Assembly: GCA_003856375.1 (NCBI GenBank)
Contig: CP034120.1
Span: 1,612,001 to 1,676,000 of the forward strand
Source: Glaciecola amylolytica
GTDB taxonomy: Bacteria > Bacteroidota > Bacteroidia > Flavobacteriales_D > Crocinitomicaceae
Direction of reading: 5' to 3'
Length of the DNA: 64,000 bases
The position numbers were made by a program, and so were the translations under genes. Positions within the stretch are counted from its first letter, which is position 1; each line of letters starts with the position of its first letter. Of the stretch, positions 1 through 8,275 are shown in pieces. The notes beneath the pieces are model-generated. The model saw nothing but the letters and a program-made list of their open reading frames with translations. It was not told where the DNA came from and made no database searches.

Positions 1-202
1 GATTTTAATGACATCTTTCGCATTTACAGCCGGAATGATTCCTTTAATGATGGCTTCCGGAGCAGGAGAAATCGGAAACAGTACGATTGGTTCTGCCGCT
101 GCGGGTGGAATGTTGTTCGGAACGATCTTCGGAGTGATTGTTATTCCGGGATTGTACGTCATTTTCGCATCCATGTCTTCCAAAACAAAATCAAAAAAAT
201 GA
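1..202 (+). CDS. RND efflux transporter, C-terminal end (5' partial)
   Basis: The window opens inside this gene; the frame is open from base 2 and the last 66 residues are visible. They match the end of AcrB/HAE1-type inner-membrane proton antiporters: the stretch MTSFAFTAGMIPLMMASGAG followed by AAAGGMLFGTIFGVIVIPGLY is the TM11-TM12 region, and a short basic tail ends the protein. RND pumps export drugs, dyes or metabolites across the envelope with a periplasmic adaptor and an outer-membrane channel. The stop codon overlaps the ATG of the following TolC-like gene (ATGA), so the two are translationally coupled. The adaptor gene is presumably upstream, outside the window. Substrate cannot be told from this fragment. 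Confidence 0.9.
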   Translation, partial: ILMTSFAFTAGMIPLMMASGAGEIGNSTIGSAAAGGMLFGTIFGVIVIPGLYVIFASMSSKTKSKK

Positions 203-1665
203 AACAATTCAAAAGAATAAAACAAGGAACACTTTTGTTGGTTTTGGTCACTCTGTCTGCTTGTAAGATTCAGAATGAAGCCTTGAAAACAGATATTGTG
301 ATTCCTCAGAAATATGAGAGTCAGACCGAGCTCATTGCCATCGATTCGATTAAAAAGGCAGCGGAAGCTCCTCCGAAATGGCAAACGTTTTTCACCGATC
401 CGATTCTCGTTCAACTGATCGATTCTGCTTTGGTGAACAATCAGGATTTGCAGATTGCGCTTCAAAAAGTACAGCAGGCGCGGGCAGGAGTTCAATACAC
501 GAAAGGAATCAGATTACCTGAATTGGGGCTGAATCTGGGAGCTGGAGTTCGTCGTTTCGGTGATTATACCATCGACGGAGTGGGGAACTACGACACGAAG
601 TTTTCAACCAATCTGAACAACAAACAGAAACTTCCCAATCCTGTTCCGGATTTCTATGCCGGAGTTTATACAACCTGGGAAATTGATATCTGGGGGAAAT
701 TGAAAGCGAAGAAAAAAGCGGCTTTGAATCGTTTTTTATCTGAAGAGCAAGGGAAAAATTTAGTAATCACAAACCTGATTTCGGAAATTGCCCAGCGCTA
801 TTATCATTTGATGCTTCTGGACCGGAAACGTGCAATTATCGAAGAAAATATCCTGTTGCAGCAAAATGCATTGGAAGTAATCGGTTTGCAAAAAGACATC
901 GGGAAATCCAATCAATTGGCGATCGAATTGATCTCTGCAGAATTGCTTGAAGCAAAAGCCCTGGTGATAGAAGTGGATCAGGTGATTATCGAAGAAGAAA
1001 ACACGCTGAATTTCCTGTTGGGACGCTATCCGCAGCCAATTGTGAGATCCGATTTTGCTACAAATCAGGAACTGACACAGGCGGTAGCAAGTGGAATTCC
1101 TTCGGATGTATTGGAGAATCGCCCCGACATTCTGGCTTCAGCCTATCAGCTAAGGGCGCAAAATGCAGATGTGAAAGCAGCAAAAACGGCATTTTATCCG
1201 GCTTTGACTTTGAATGCAAATTTGGGATATCAGTCGTTTCGCGCCGCATTTTTGTTTGAATCTCCGGCTTCGATTGCCTATAATGTAGTTGGTGGTTTGG
1301 TTACACCTTTGCTGAACCGAAGAGCTTTGAAAGCAGATTTGATGGCAAGCAAAGCGTCACAGCAAGCCGCATATCTGAATTACGAGAAAACAATTCTGCA
1401 GGCTTTCACAGAAGTGTACCAGTTATTGAAACTCGACGATAATTTCCAGAATCGAAAAGAAGTGAAACAGGAGCAAGTGACTTTGTTGAAGCAATCGGTG
1501 GAAACTTCCCGGATTCTGTTTACATCCGGAAGAGCGGGGTATCTGGAAATCATTACTTCACAGGAAAATTACCTGCAATCACAAGTTGAACTTCTGGAAC
1601 TTCACCGCCTGAAAAACCAGAACAATGTGCTGCTTTACAAAGCGCTTGGAGGAGGTTGGAAGTAA
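199..1665 (+). CDS. TolC-family outer-membrane efflux lipoprotein (RND/NodT type)
   Basis: 488 residues. The N-terminus has a lipoprotein signal with lipobox LSAC (Cys22), as in the OprM/NodT branch of outer-membrane factors. Two outer-membrane efflux (OEP) halves follow, rich in coiled-coil helices; WQTFFTDPILVQLIDSAL near residue 60 and the ...NRPDILASAYQLRAQNADVKAA type segment in the second half (near 310) are typical. It forms the exit duct that completes a tripartite pump with the RND protein encoded just before it. The ATG overlaps the RND stop by 4 bases, so it is the last gene of an efflux operon, and a hairpin followed by a T-run lies 22 bases after its stop. Confidence 0.93.
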   Translation: MKQFKRIKQGTLLLVLVTLSACKIQNEALKTDIVIPQKYESQTELIAIDSIKKAAEAPPKWQTFFTDPILVQLIDSALVNNQDLQIALQKVQQARAGVQYTKGIRLPELGLNLGAGVRRFGDYTIDGVGNYDTKFSTNLNNKQKLPNPVPDFYAGVYTTWEIDIWGKLKAKKKAALNRFLSEEQGKNLVITNLISEIAQRYYHLMLLDRKRAIIEENILLQQNALEVIGLQKDIGKSNQLAIELISAELLEAKALVIEVDQVIIEEENTLNFLLGRYPQPIVRSDFATNQELTQAVASGIPSDVLENRPDILASAYQLRAQNADVKAAKTAFYPALTLNANLGYQSFRAAFLFESPASIAYNVVGGLVTPLLNRRALKADLMASKASQQAAYLNYEKTILQAFTEVYQLLKLDDNFQNRKEVKQEQVTLLKQSVETSRILFTSGRAGYLEIITSQENYLQSQVELLELHRLKNQNNVLLYKALGGGWK

Positions 1666-1686
1666 GAAATAAGCTTTTCGTTTTTT

Positions 1687-1734
1687 TGCCACAGTTTGTT
1701 GAAGTTTCTTTGACAGCTGTGGCATTTTTATTTT
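1687..1734 (+). terminator. Rho-independent terminator of the efflux operon
   Basis: Perfect 8-bp arms TGCCACAG (1687-1694) and CTGTGGCA (1717-1724) enclose a 22-base loop and are followed by TTTTTATTTT. It lies directly after the TolC-like gene. Confidence 0.7.
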
Positions 1735-1779
1735 CTGGTATAAATCAGGTATCTTTGAAGAACACTCAACTCATACATC

Positions 1780-2148
1780 ATGAAATCACTTCAATTTTTT
1801 TCGATCCTTTTACTCTCGCTTGCAACAATACTGTTTGTGAATACTTCCTGCAAAAAGAAAAAGGTAGAGAATTGGGAAACGATGAAAAAACTCTACAAAA
1901 CGTATAAGAACGGAGAGATTTCCGAATGCAAATACAACGACGAAACTGTTTTTACTGCACAACTGAATGCATATGATGCGGAAACAGTTGTTTTCGACAA
2001 AAACGGAAAGAAAATCGGGAGCTGTAACTATGGCTGGGGTTCTGTTGATCCTATTTGTAATGAACTGAAAAGCTGTGAAGCCATTTACCGGGTCGACAAA
2101 AACATCTGGGGATTACCCGCTGTTGATAAATACGATTTGAAGAAGTAG
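1780..2148 (+). CDS. Hypothetical small lipoprotein
   Basis: 122 residues, family not recognised. The first 24 residues form a hydrophobic signal ending in a lipobox-like NTSC followed by a lysine run, so it is probably anchored in a membrane by a lipidated Cys. The mature part is small, charged and has four further cysteines (in SECKYND, GSCNYGW, PICNEL and SCEAIY contexts), compatible with two disulfides in the periplasm. A Bacteroidota -7 element TATCTTTG at 1750-1757 places transcription about 20 bases before this ATG and makes it a separate unit from the efflux operon. Function unknown. Confidence 0.7.
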   Translation: MKSLQFFSILLLSLATILFVNTSCKKKKVENWETMKKLYKTYKNGEISECKYNDETVFTAQLNAYDAETVVFDKNGKKIGSCNYGWGSVDPICNELKSCEAIYRVDKNIWGLPAVDKYDLKK

Positions 2149-2240
2149 AAAAACGCCTGTTTGCAGGATTCAAATAATAAGTTTTGTAGTTTTAGAAACA
2201 AGTCAAAACCAGTTCATTCATAGTATTACCCAAATCAGAA

Positions 2241-2936
2241 ATGCAGGAGAAAGAATTATTTGAGAACACCGAAGAAATTGTCAATTGGACATATCCCGGA
2301 ACAACGCTTTATTACAAGGATTGTGATTTGAAATCGTCTGTTCGGGAACAATTTACCAAAGATAAAATCCTGCGAAACGGCTATTTTCTGGACGTAAGCT
2401 GGAAAGGTGCAGGAATGAAATTCAACACGCGATTTTTAATTGCTTCCAACAAAGCAGCCAAGCTCTATGAGGTAAATCCTGCAAACGAACGTTTCGGACA
2501 TTGCTGTATCAATGTAAACAGCTATTTCAAGGTTTTGGACATCTATCAAATCGGAGATAAAACACAGATTTTTTTACTGCATATTCCTGCGAAAGGAGTT
2601 CCGTATTTCAGACAGGTACAATCCAATCTGGATGAGATTATTATTGAGAAAGCACGAAAAAGCTTTGATGAAAAAATCACGATGCAACCATTGCCCGATT
2701 TACTTGAACCGTTTTGGGTGGAACGAACCAATTTCCCTGTTGGAATGGATGGATACAACAAATTCTATCCTCTGGATTCCATTACACCGCTTCCGCCAGG
2801 TGGAGAACCGTTGTTTAATGGAATTCGCAGCCTGACAAAAGATTCCTCAGAGTTGAACATTCCGGAACCGATTGCAGGAATAAAATCCGAAGAACAGAAA
2901 AAAGGAGGCTTTTTTGGTAAATTATTCGGGAAGTAA
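2241..2936 (+). CDS. Hypothetical cytoplasmic protein with amphipathic C-terminal tail
   Basis: 231 residues, no signal peptide, no family recognised. The body is an ordinary globular mix of beta-rich and helical segments (for example WTYPGTTLYYKDCDLK near the N-terminus and FGHCCINVNSYFKVLDIYQI near 90). The last residues GGFFGKLFGK are a glycine/phenylalanine/lysine-rich, potentially amphipathic tail after a charged linker. A weak -7-like TAGTTTTA lies about 50 bases upstream. It is followed by two more orphan genes of similar character, the second of which is a DUF1963 protein that begins with a similar MGIVNKLFKWFSGK segment. Function unknown. Confidence 0.7.
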   Translation: MQEKELFENTEEIVNWTYPGTTLYYKDCDLKSSVREQFTKDKILRNGYFLDVSWKGAGMKFNTRFLIASNKAAKLYEVNPANERFGHCCINVNSYFKVLDIYQIGDKTQIFLLHIPAKGVPYFRQVQSNLDEIIIEKARKSFDEKITMQPLPDLLEPFWVERTNFPVGMDGYNKFYPLDSITPLPPGGEPLFNGIRSLTKDSSELNIPEPIAGIKSEEQKKGGFFGKLFGK

Positions 2937-2980
2937 ATAGAATAAATCGTATAATTTTCTGGTGGATTTGCTCATGATAA

Positions 2981-3017
2981 GCAGATGATTCATCTGCGAA
3001 AATCTGCGGTATCTGCG
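2981..3017. repeat. ATCTGCG-type intergenic repeat, copy 1
   Basis: A 17-base near-palindrome GCAGATGATTCATCTGC (2981-2997) runs into three ATCTGCG heptamers at 2992, 3002 and 3011 (spacing 10 and 9). Related triplets occur at 6459-6483 and 27023-27048. Confidence 0.6.
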
Positions 3018-3052
3018 TGAGAAAACGTGTTGTCTATATTTTTAATACATAA

Positions 3053-3658
3053 ATGAAAGTATCAACAAATCTCCCAATCGGGCTGGAAAACCTTCTGATT
3101 AAACTTGAAGAAGAAGATGGAGGTATTGTTATCTCTTCACTTGAATACAAAGATTCGGATCTGGAGATTCATTTCAAAGCAAGTTTTCCCAATTCTGAAA
3201 TTCCGGAGCAAATCTGGAAAATTCAGGCCATCAATATCGAGAAAGAACGATTTGTGAGAGACTGGTCTGTGAACATTCAATTATTTGTCAACCACCAGCT
3301 TTTGTTGGAGTTTAATGAGAATCATTCTGAACTTTATTATAGAGGAAAAGTAACCGCCCCTGAGAAACTTGCTTTTGATTTGTTTCAGGTTTTTACTGAA
3401 AATGAATGGAAAGATTTGCAACTTGGTCTCGGGATCAATGCTCCTGAGGGTTTTTTGAAACTTTGTAATCGGGAAGCTGGGTTATTTGCACGTGGTCCGA
3501 GGTCACTTTTAGATAGATATTCTTCCTTGCTTCATGAAAATGGAGTTCATACAAGAATGCTTGATAATATGGAAAAAAACCGCCAGGAATTAGTTTTATT
3601 ACTCTTTGGTCAAAGCTACTTTGTTGCTGAAGAGTTTGTTTTTGATCAGATTAAATGA
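3053..3658 (+). CDS. Hypothetical protein
   Basis: 201 residues, no signal peptide or membrane segment, no family recognised. The N-terminal half is beta-rich and acidic (GGIVISSLEYKDSDLEIHFK), the C-terminal half helical. The end, from about residue 140, contains an aromatic/arginine patch (GLFARGPRSLLDRYSS). The ATG at 3053 follows an A/T-rich leader containing TATATTTTT. The gene sits between two other accessory genes. Small orphan cytoplasmic proteins of this type often turn out to be immunity-like or DUF proteins, but nothing here proves it. Confidence 0.65.
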   Translation: MKVSTNLPIGLENLLIKLEEEDGGIVISSLEYKDSDLEIHFKASFPNSEIPEQIWKIQAINIEKERFVRDWSVNIQLFVNHQLLLEFNENHSELYYRGKVTAPEKLAFDLFQVFTENEWKDLQLGLGINAPEGFLKLCNREAGLFARGPRSLLDRYSSLLHENGVHTRMLDNMEKNRQELVLLLFGQSYFVAEEFVFDQIK

Positions 3659-3725
3659 ATAATTTAAATCGAAAATTTCAATTTGAAATAAATTCTTCAA
3701 ATGAGATAAACTAACTTTAACAATC

Positions 3726-4658
3726 ATGGGAATAGTAAACAAGCTTTTTAAATGGTTTTCAGGAAAAGATCAATCGAACCAGGAAATACAGGTGGGATAT
3801 GTGCTGGAACACGAACCGAAAACCACAGAGGATATCCGAAAAGTATTCGAAGCTTTCAAACTGACGAACTATTTTGAGATGATAAAACCCTTGGTCAGAC
3901 CGGTCATAAAATTAGATTTAACTCCGCAGGATGAGCCTGATTTCCGGCTTTCGGAGTCAAAAATTGGTGGTCGTCCGGCTTTAGGGAAAATGCAGAAATG
4001 GCCGCTCAATGATGAAGGGATTCCACTGTCATTTATCGGTCAGTTGAATCTGGCTGAAATGAAGCCCTTTGATTCTGAAAGAAGATTGCCTGAAAACGGA
4101 TTATTGTCTTTTTTCTATTGTGGAGATCAGGATGTCTGGGGATTTGACCCGGATGACAAGGATCATTTCAAAGTATTGTTTACGGAAGATTTGAATGATC
4201 TGGAAATAAAAGACTTTCCGGAAGATCTGAATCCTGAAGGAGTTTTCCTGCCGAACAAAATTGATTTTGAAGCCACATTAAGCATTCCGGGCTGGGATCA
4301 TGATACCATTGAAGGATTAATTGATGAGGATGATTACGAGAGCTATTCCGAAGCTGCCAGAGGATTCGATAATCAGGTATTTGGTTATGCAAACGTGATT
4401 CAGGGAGAAATGGAACTGGAATGTCAATTGGTAACCAATGGATTGAATTGTGGAGACGGAGCAGGTTATGAAGACCCAAGAAGAAAGGAATTGGAACAGG
4501 ACAAAGATGATTGGGTTTTGCTTCTCCAGGTGGATTCGGAGGAAGAAAAAACAGGAATGTTGTGGGGAGACTGCGGCCGGATTTACTTTTGGATCAAGAA
4601 ACAAGATTTGGCGAAGAAGAATTTCAATCAGGTTTGGTGTATTTTGCAATGTTATTAA
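3726..4658 (+). CDS. DUF1963 (YwqG-like) protein
   Basis: 310 residues. The layout fits DUF1963: GRPALGKMQKWPLND near 85 (the family GG.P.L....WP signature), then LSFIGQLNLAEM near 103, LPENGLLSFFYCGDQD near 127, and the conserved ending LLLQVDSEEE...MLWGDCGRIYFWIKKQDL. The family is cytoplasmic with no established enzymatic role and is often found near polymorphic-toxin or accessory loci. The N-terminal MGIVNKLFKWFSGKDQS may form a short amphipathic helix. A weak -7-like TAACTTTA sits just before the ATG. Confidence 0.85.
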   Translation: MGIVNKLFKWFSGKDQSNQEIQVGYVLEHEPKTTEDIRKVFEAFKLTNYFEMIKPLVRPVIKLDLTPQDEPDFRLSESKIGGRPALGKMQKWPLNDEGIPLSFIGQLNLAEMKPFDSERRLPENGLLSFFYCGDQDVWGFDPDDKDHFKVLFTEDLNDLEIKDFPEDLNPEGVFLPNKIDFEATLSIPGWDHDTIEGLIDEDDYESYSEAARGFDNQVFGYANVIQGEMELECQLVTNGLNCGDGAGYEDPRRKELEQDKDDWVLLLQVDSEEEKTGMLWGDCGRIYFWIKKQDLAKKNFNQVWCILQCY

Positions 4659-4737
4659 AGAGAGGTTTTGTACGAGAATTCTGGTGATTCTTTCCACTCA
4701 TGAAGATGAATGGATTTTGATTATTAATGCAATAAAG

Positions 4738-4767
4738 TTGCAATAATAAAATTAAAATGTACTTTTG
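4738..4767 (+). promoter_or_regulatory. Bacteroidota-type promoter of the flavoprotein gene
   Basis: TTG at 4738-4740, a 19-base spacer, then TACTTTTG at 4760-4767, matching the -33/-7 consensus TTTG...TAnnTTTG. It gives a leader of roughly 25 bases before the ATG at 4797. Confidence 0.6.
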
Positions 4768-4796
4768 TTGTAAATACACATACAACATTCAAAGAC

Positions 4797-5705
4797 ATGA
4801 CAAACACACATTCGTTCGATGTAATCATCATTGGCGGTAGTTATTCCGGACTTTCTGCAGCTTTATCCTTAGGGCGATCTTTAAGACAGGTATTGATTAT
4901 CGACAGCGGGAAACCATGCAATGAGCAAACTCCGCATTCACACAATTTCCTGACTCACGACGGCGAAACTCCGCGATCCATTGCTTCCAAAGCAAAAGAA
5001 GAAGTTTCGAAATACGAAACAGTTCAATTTTATTCCGGGCTGGCAATTCACGGAGAAAAAACAGATTCCGGCTTCGAAATAACCACTGAAACAGGGGAGA
5101 TTTTCAGGACTAAAAAACTCATTTTTGCAACAGGAGTTCGCGATATCATGCCGGAAATGGAAGGAATCTCCGAATGTTGGGGAATCTCTGTGATTCATTG
5201 CCCGTATTGCCACGGATACGAAGTGCGCGGTGAGAAAACAGGACTTCTGGCAAATGGAGAAATTGCTTATGAATTCTCGAAAATGGTACATCATCTCACA
5301 AAAGACCTGACGATCTTCACCAACGGAAAATCGACCATGACCGAGGAGCAAAGCGATCAATTGAAAAATAAGGGAATCGTGATCGTTGAAACCGAAATTG
5401 CTTCGTTAAAACATACTCAAGGACAAATAGAAGCGGTGATCTTCAAAGACGGAACTTCTTTAAATCTGAAAGCCTTGTATGCAAAACTTCCTTTCGAACA
5501 GCATTCCGATATTCCTGAAAAAATGGGATGTGCTTTCAGTCCGTCCGGGCATATTCAGGTAGATGTGTTTCAGAAAACAAGTATTCCGGGAGTTTTTGCC
5601 TGCGGAGATAACACAACCCAAATGCGTTCGGTTTCGAATGCGGTGGCTGCGGGAACATTTGCAGGAGCAATGACCAACAAGGAATTGATAGACGAGTCGT
5701 TTTAG
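4797..5705 (+). CDS. Thioredoxin reductase-like FAD/NAD(P) oxidoreductase
   Basis: 302 residues. FAD-binding GGSYSG at 13-18, the ATG motif GVRDIMPE near 112, and a redox-active pair CPYC (Cys135, Cys138) in HCPYCHGYE. The C-terminal FAD contact PGVFACGDN is followed by SVSNAVAAGTFAGA. This layout is that of stand-alone thioredoxin-reductase-like flavoproteins, which move electrons from NAD(P)H through the dithiol to a partner. The family also includes disulfide oxidases such as GliT-like enzymes. No thioredoxin gene is adjacent, so the partner is unknown. It has its own promoter and is likely cytoplasmic. Confidence 0.88.
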   Translation: MTNTHSFDVIIIGGSYSGLSAALSLGRSLRQVLIIDSGKPCNEQTPHSHNFLTHDGETPRSIASKAKEEVSKYETVQFYSGLAIHGEKTDSGFEITTETGEIFRTKKLIFATGVRDIMPEMEGISECWGISVIHCPYCHGYEVRGEKTGLLANGEIAYEFSKMVHHLTKDLTIFTNGKSTMTEEQSDQLKNKGIVIVETEIASLKHTQGQIEAVIFKDGTSLNLKALYAKLPFEQHSDIPEKMGCAFSPSGHIQVDVFQKTSIPGVFACGDNTTQMRSVSNAVAAGTFAGAMTNKELIDESF

Positions 5706-5814
5706 AAAGGTTTTATCCGTTTCATAACCGTTAAAAACGTTTAGAGGCCTGATATCAGTGAGTTTTATCATATCAGACTTAGCAGAATTTCATTCTAATT
5801 GTTAAGTTTACAGC

Positions 5815-6321
5815 ATGAACAATTCTCGATTTTCTATGCGGGTTATCCACAGATACCTCGGTTTTTTCCTTGCCGGAATCATGGCAGTTTATGCAATCAG
5901 CGGAATCGTATTGATTTTTCGCGACACGGATTTTCTGAAGACAAAGAAAACGGTTGAAGTAAAAGTAGCACCTCAGGTGAAAAATGAAATGTTGGGTAAG
6001 GAATTGGGAATTCGTAAATACCAGTTCGACAGGGAAGAAGGCAAGATGGTTTACTTCAAAAATGGAGATTACAACAAAGAAACCGGAGTAGCACATATCA
6101 CCACAAAAGAGCTTCCGTACATTCTTGATAAAATGACACACCTGCACAAAGCAACTACGGATGATCCGCTTTACTGGCTGAATATTTTCTTCGGTGTTTC
6201 ACTTTTGTTCTTCGTAATTTCCGCATTCTGGATGTATCTGCCCAAAACAAAGGTGTTCAAAACCGGATTGCTTTACTCACTCGGAGGATTGGTGTTGACG
6301 TTGATTTTGCTGTTTGTGTAG
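5815..6321 (+). CDS. PepSY-associated membrane protein
   Basis: 168 residues. A hydrophobic segment near residues 15-37 (LGFFLAGIMAVYAISGIVLI) follows RVIHRYLGF, the HRY.G..... pattern of PepSY-associated TM proteins. A periplasmic part containing a histidine-bearing stretch (MTHLHKATTDDPLYW near 103-117) leads to two further membrane helices at 118-140 and 147-167. The family is linked to iron/siderophore reduction and envelope redox chemistry. No TonB receptor is adjacent here. Between it and the upstream gene lie short inverted repeats (CTGATAT / ATATCAG) around 5750-5780. Confidence 0.75.
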   Translation: MNNSRFSMRVIHRYLGFFLAGIMAVYAISGIVLIFRDTDFLKTKKTVEVKVAPQVKNEMLGKELGIRKYQFDREEGKMVYFKNGDYNKETGVAHITTKELPYILDKMTHLHKATTDDPLYWLNIFFGVSLLFFVISAFWMYLPKTKVFKTGLLYSLGGLVLTLILLFV

Positions 6322-6414
6322 GACAATTTTAAACGCAAAAAACCGTATCATTCTCATGTTTTTATTGATAAGCCGTTTTCCAATCTGACAATATTTTTAA
6401 TTGCCCGCTGAACA

Positions 6415-6519
6415 CGCAGACTCGCCAAAGGTGAGCGCTGATTATAAGTTTATTTGATATCTGCGTAATCCGCGCTATCCGCGGGAAAAAATAATGTGTC
6501 AATTAAATTCTCGGACAAG
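6415..6519. repeat. ATCTGCG-type intergenic repeat, copy 2, with 38-base conserved block
   Basis: An inverted CGCAGAC at 6415 is followed by ATCTGCG, ATCCGCG and ATCCGCG at 6459, 6468 and 6477 (9-base spacing). The 38 bases at 6482-6519 are the same as 27047-27084 except for one base. The 293-base gap 6322-6614 otherwise holds only this repeat and the promoter below. Confidence 0.7.
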
Positions 6520-6524
6520 GCAAA

Positions 6525-6555
6525 TTTGAAAAAACAGCTAAAACCGCTATCTTTG
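6525..6555 (+). promoter_or_regulatory. Promoter of the ABC-F gene
   Basis: TTTG at 6525-6528, a 19-base spacer and TATCTTTG at 6548-6555, a near-perfect Bacteroidota housekeeping promoter. It begins only 6 bases after the repeat block ending at 6519. Confidence 0.7.
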
Positions 6556-6665
6556 CATTTCAAAACGAACAAACACAACCATGTAGGAGCATTTTCTTGA
6601 AGAATTAATAAACAATGAAATCCGGAAGGATTCATTCACATATTCATCCTTTTACGCAAGAAAAC

Positions 6666-8252
6666 ATGCTTGTTTTACAGAATGGTTCATACACCCATCC
6701 TACGGGTGAGGCGTTGTTTGACAACATCCAGTTAACACTTCACAAACACGAAAAAGTTGCATTGATCGGGAATAACGGTTCCGGAAAATCAACCTTATTG
6801 AAAATGATTGCGGGACAATTTCCCCAGCCATCCGGGTTGCTCAAAAAAGAATCCGAGCCTTATTATATTCCTCAGGTCGTTGGGCAATTTGACGATTTAA
6901 CGCTTGCTCAGGCTTTGCAGATTGATGCGAAACTGCTGGCTTTTCAGGAAATTTTGTCGGGGAATGCCTCTGAAGTAAACCTCGAAATTCTCAATGACGA
7001 CTGGACAATTGAAGACCGTTGTCGGGAAGCTTTAAGTTATTGGAAACTCGATGAATTGGACTTGAACCAATCCATGAAATCTCTGAGCGGCGGACAGAAA
7101 ACCAAGGCATTTCTGGCTGGTATACTCATTCATCAGCCCGAATTTGTATTGATGGATGAACCGAGCAATCACCTGGATGTTGCTTCCAGACAGTTATTGT
7201 TTGATTTCATTACATCGACCCCGAAAACACTCCTGATTGTCAGTCATGACCGCAAGTTATTGAATCTGCTGGATAAGATTTGTGTTTTGGACAAACGCGG
7301 AATTACCGTTTACGGAGGAAATTATGAATTCTATCAGGCGCAAAAAAGCATTGAACTGAAAGCTTTGAGTCTGGAGGTCAATAGTCTGGAGAAAACACTT
7401 CGAAAAGCAAAAGAAAAGGAGCGCGAGACCATGGAACGACAGCAAAAACTGGATTCCCGTGGAAAAAAGAAACAGGAAAAAGCCGGAGTACCGACCATTA
7501 TGCTGAATACCTTGCGGAACAATGCCGAAAAAAGCACTTCCAAACTGAAAAATGCACATGCTGATAAGATCGGAGGGATTTCGAAAGATTTGCATGAACT
7601 GAGAAGAGCTTTACCGGATTTAGACAAAATGAAATTTGGTTTCGATTCTTCGCATTTGCATCAGGGGAAAGTATTGGTCAAGACGGAAAATCTGAATTAT
7701 ACCTATTCAGATCAAGTGCTTTGGAAGGAAAACAGGAGTTTTCAGATAAACAGCGGAGAACGGATCGCCATCAAAGGTGCAAACGGTTCCGGAAAAACAA
7801 CCCTGATTCGTTTGATTCTTGGAAACATAGAACCAACCGGAGGAACGATTTTCAGATCAATAAATCAATCGGTTTACATCGATCAGGATTATTCACTCAT
7901 AAACAACGAGTTAAATGTTTATGAGCAGGCAAGTGAATTCAATCAAAGGGCCTTGTTGGAACACGAAGTGAAAACGCGTTTGGACTACTTCCTGTTCGAT
8001 AAAAATGATTGGGACAAGCCGTGTTCCGTGCTCAGCGGAGGAGAACGCATGCGTTTGATTTTATGCTGTCTGGCACTTGGAGTGAAAGCACCCGATTTGA
8101 TCGTACTGGATGAACCCACAAACAATCTGGATCTGGAAAGCATTGAAATTCTGACATCAGCCATTCAGGCGTATCAGGGAACGGTATTGGTTGTTTCACA
8201 TGACGAATCATTTCTGGAACAAATAAATATTCAAAGGGTTCTGCAAGTGTAA
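6666..8252 (+). CDS. ABC-F family ATPase
   Basis: 528 residues from this start. Two ABC cassettes without membrane segments. First: Walker A GNNGSGKST near 36, signature LSGGQKTK, Walker B VLMDEPSNHLD. Second: GANGSGKTT, LSGGERMRL, VLDEPTNNLD. A lysine-rich coiled-coil linker (about 225-310) joins them, as in ribosome-associated ABC-F translation factors (Uup/EttA/antibiotic-protection type), which act on the ribosomal E site. The frame is open up to 6615, but family N-termini begin at MLVLQN, so the second ATG at 6666 is preferred. Whether it protects against an antibiotic or has a housekeeping role cannot be told. Confidence 0.92.
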   Translation: MLVLQNGSYTHPTGEALFDNIQLTLHKHEKVALIGNNGSGKSTLLKMIAGQFPQPSGLLKKESEPYYIPQVVGQFDDLTLAQALQIDAKLLAFQEILSGNASEVNLEILNDDWTIEDRCREALSYWKLDELDLNQSMKSLSGGQKTKAFLAGILIHQPEFVLMDEPSNHLDVASRQLLFDFITSTPKTLLIVSHDRKLLNLLDKICVLDKRGITVYGGNYEFYQAQKSIELKALSLEVNSLEKTLRKAKEKERETMERQQKLDSRGKKKQEKAGVPTIMLNTLRNNAEKSTSKLKNAHADKIGGISKDLHELRRALPDLDKMKFGFDSSHLHQGKVLVKTENLNYTYSDQVLWKENRSFQINSGERIAIKGANGSGKTTLIRLILGNIEPTGGTIFRSINQSVYIDQDYSLINNELNVYEQASEFNQRALLEHEVKTRLDYFLFDKNDWDKPCSVLSGGERMRLILCCLALGVKAPDLIVLDEPTNNLDLESIEILTSAIQAYQGTVLVVSHDESFLEQINIQRVLQV

Positions 8253-8275
8253 AAAGGAATCTCTAATTTGGTAAG

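Noticed and set aside
6450-6635. Minus-strand frame ending in FFPADSADYAD, and a similar one near 27083
   Set aside because: The likeness between the two comes from the shared intergenic repeat; such frames are spurious.
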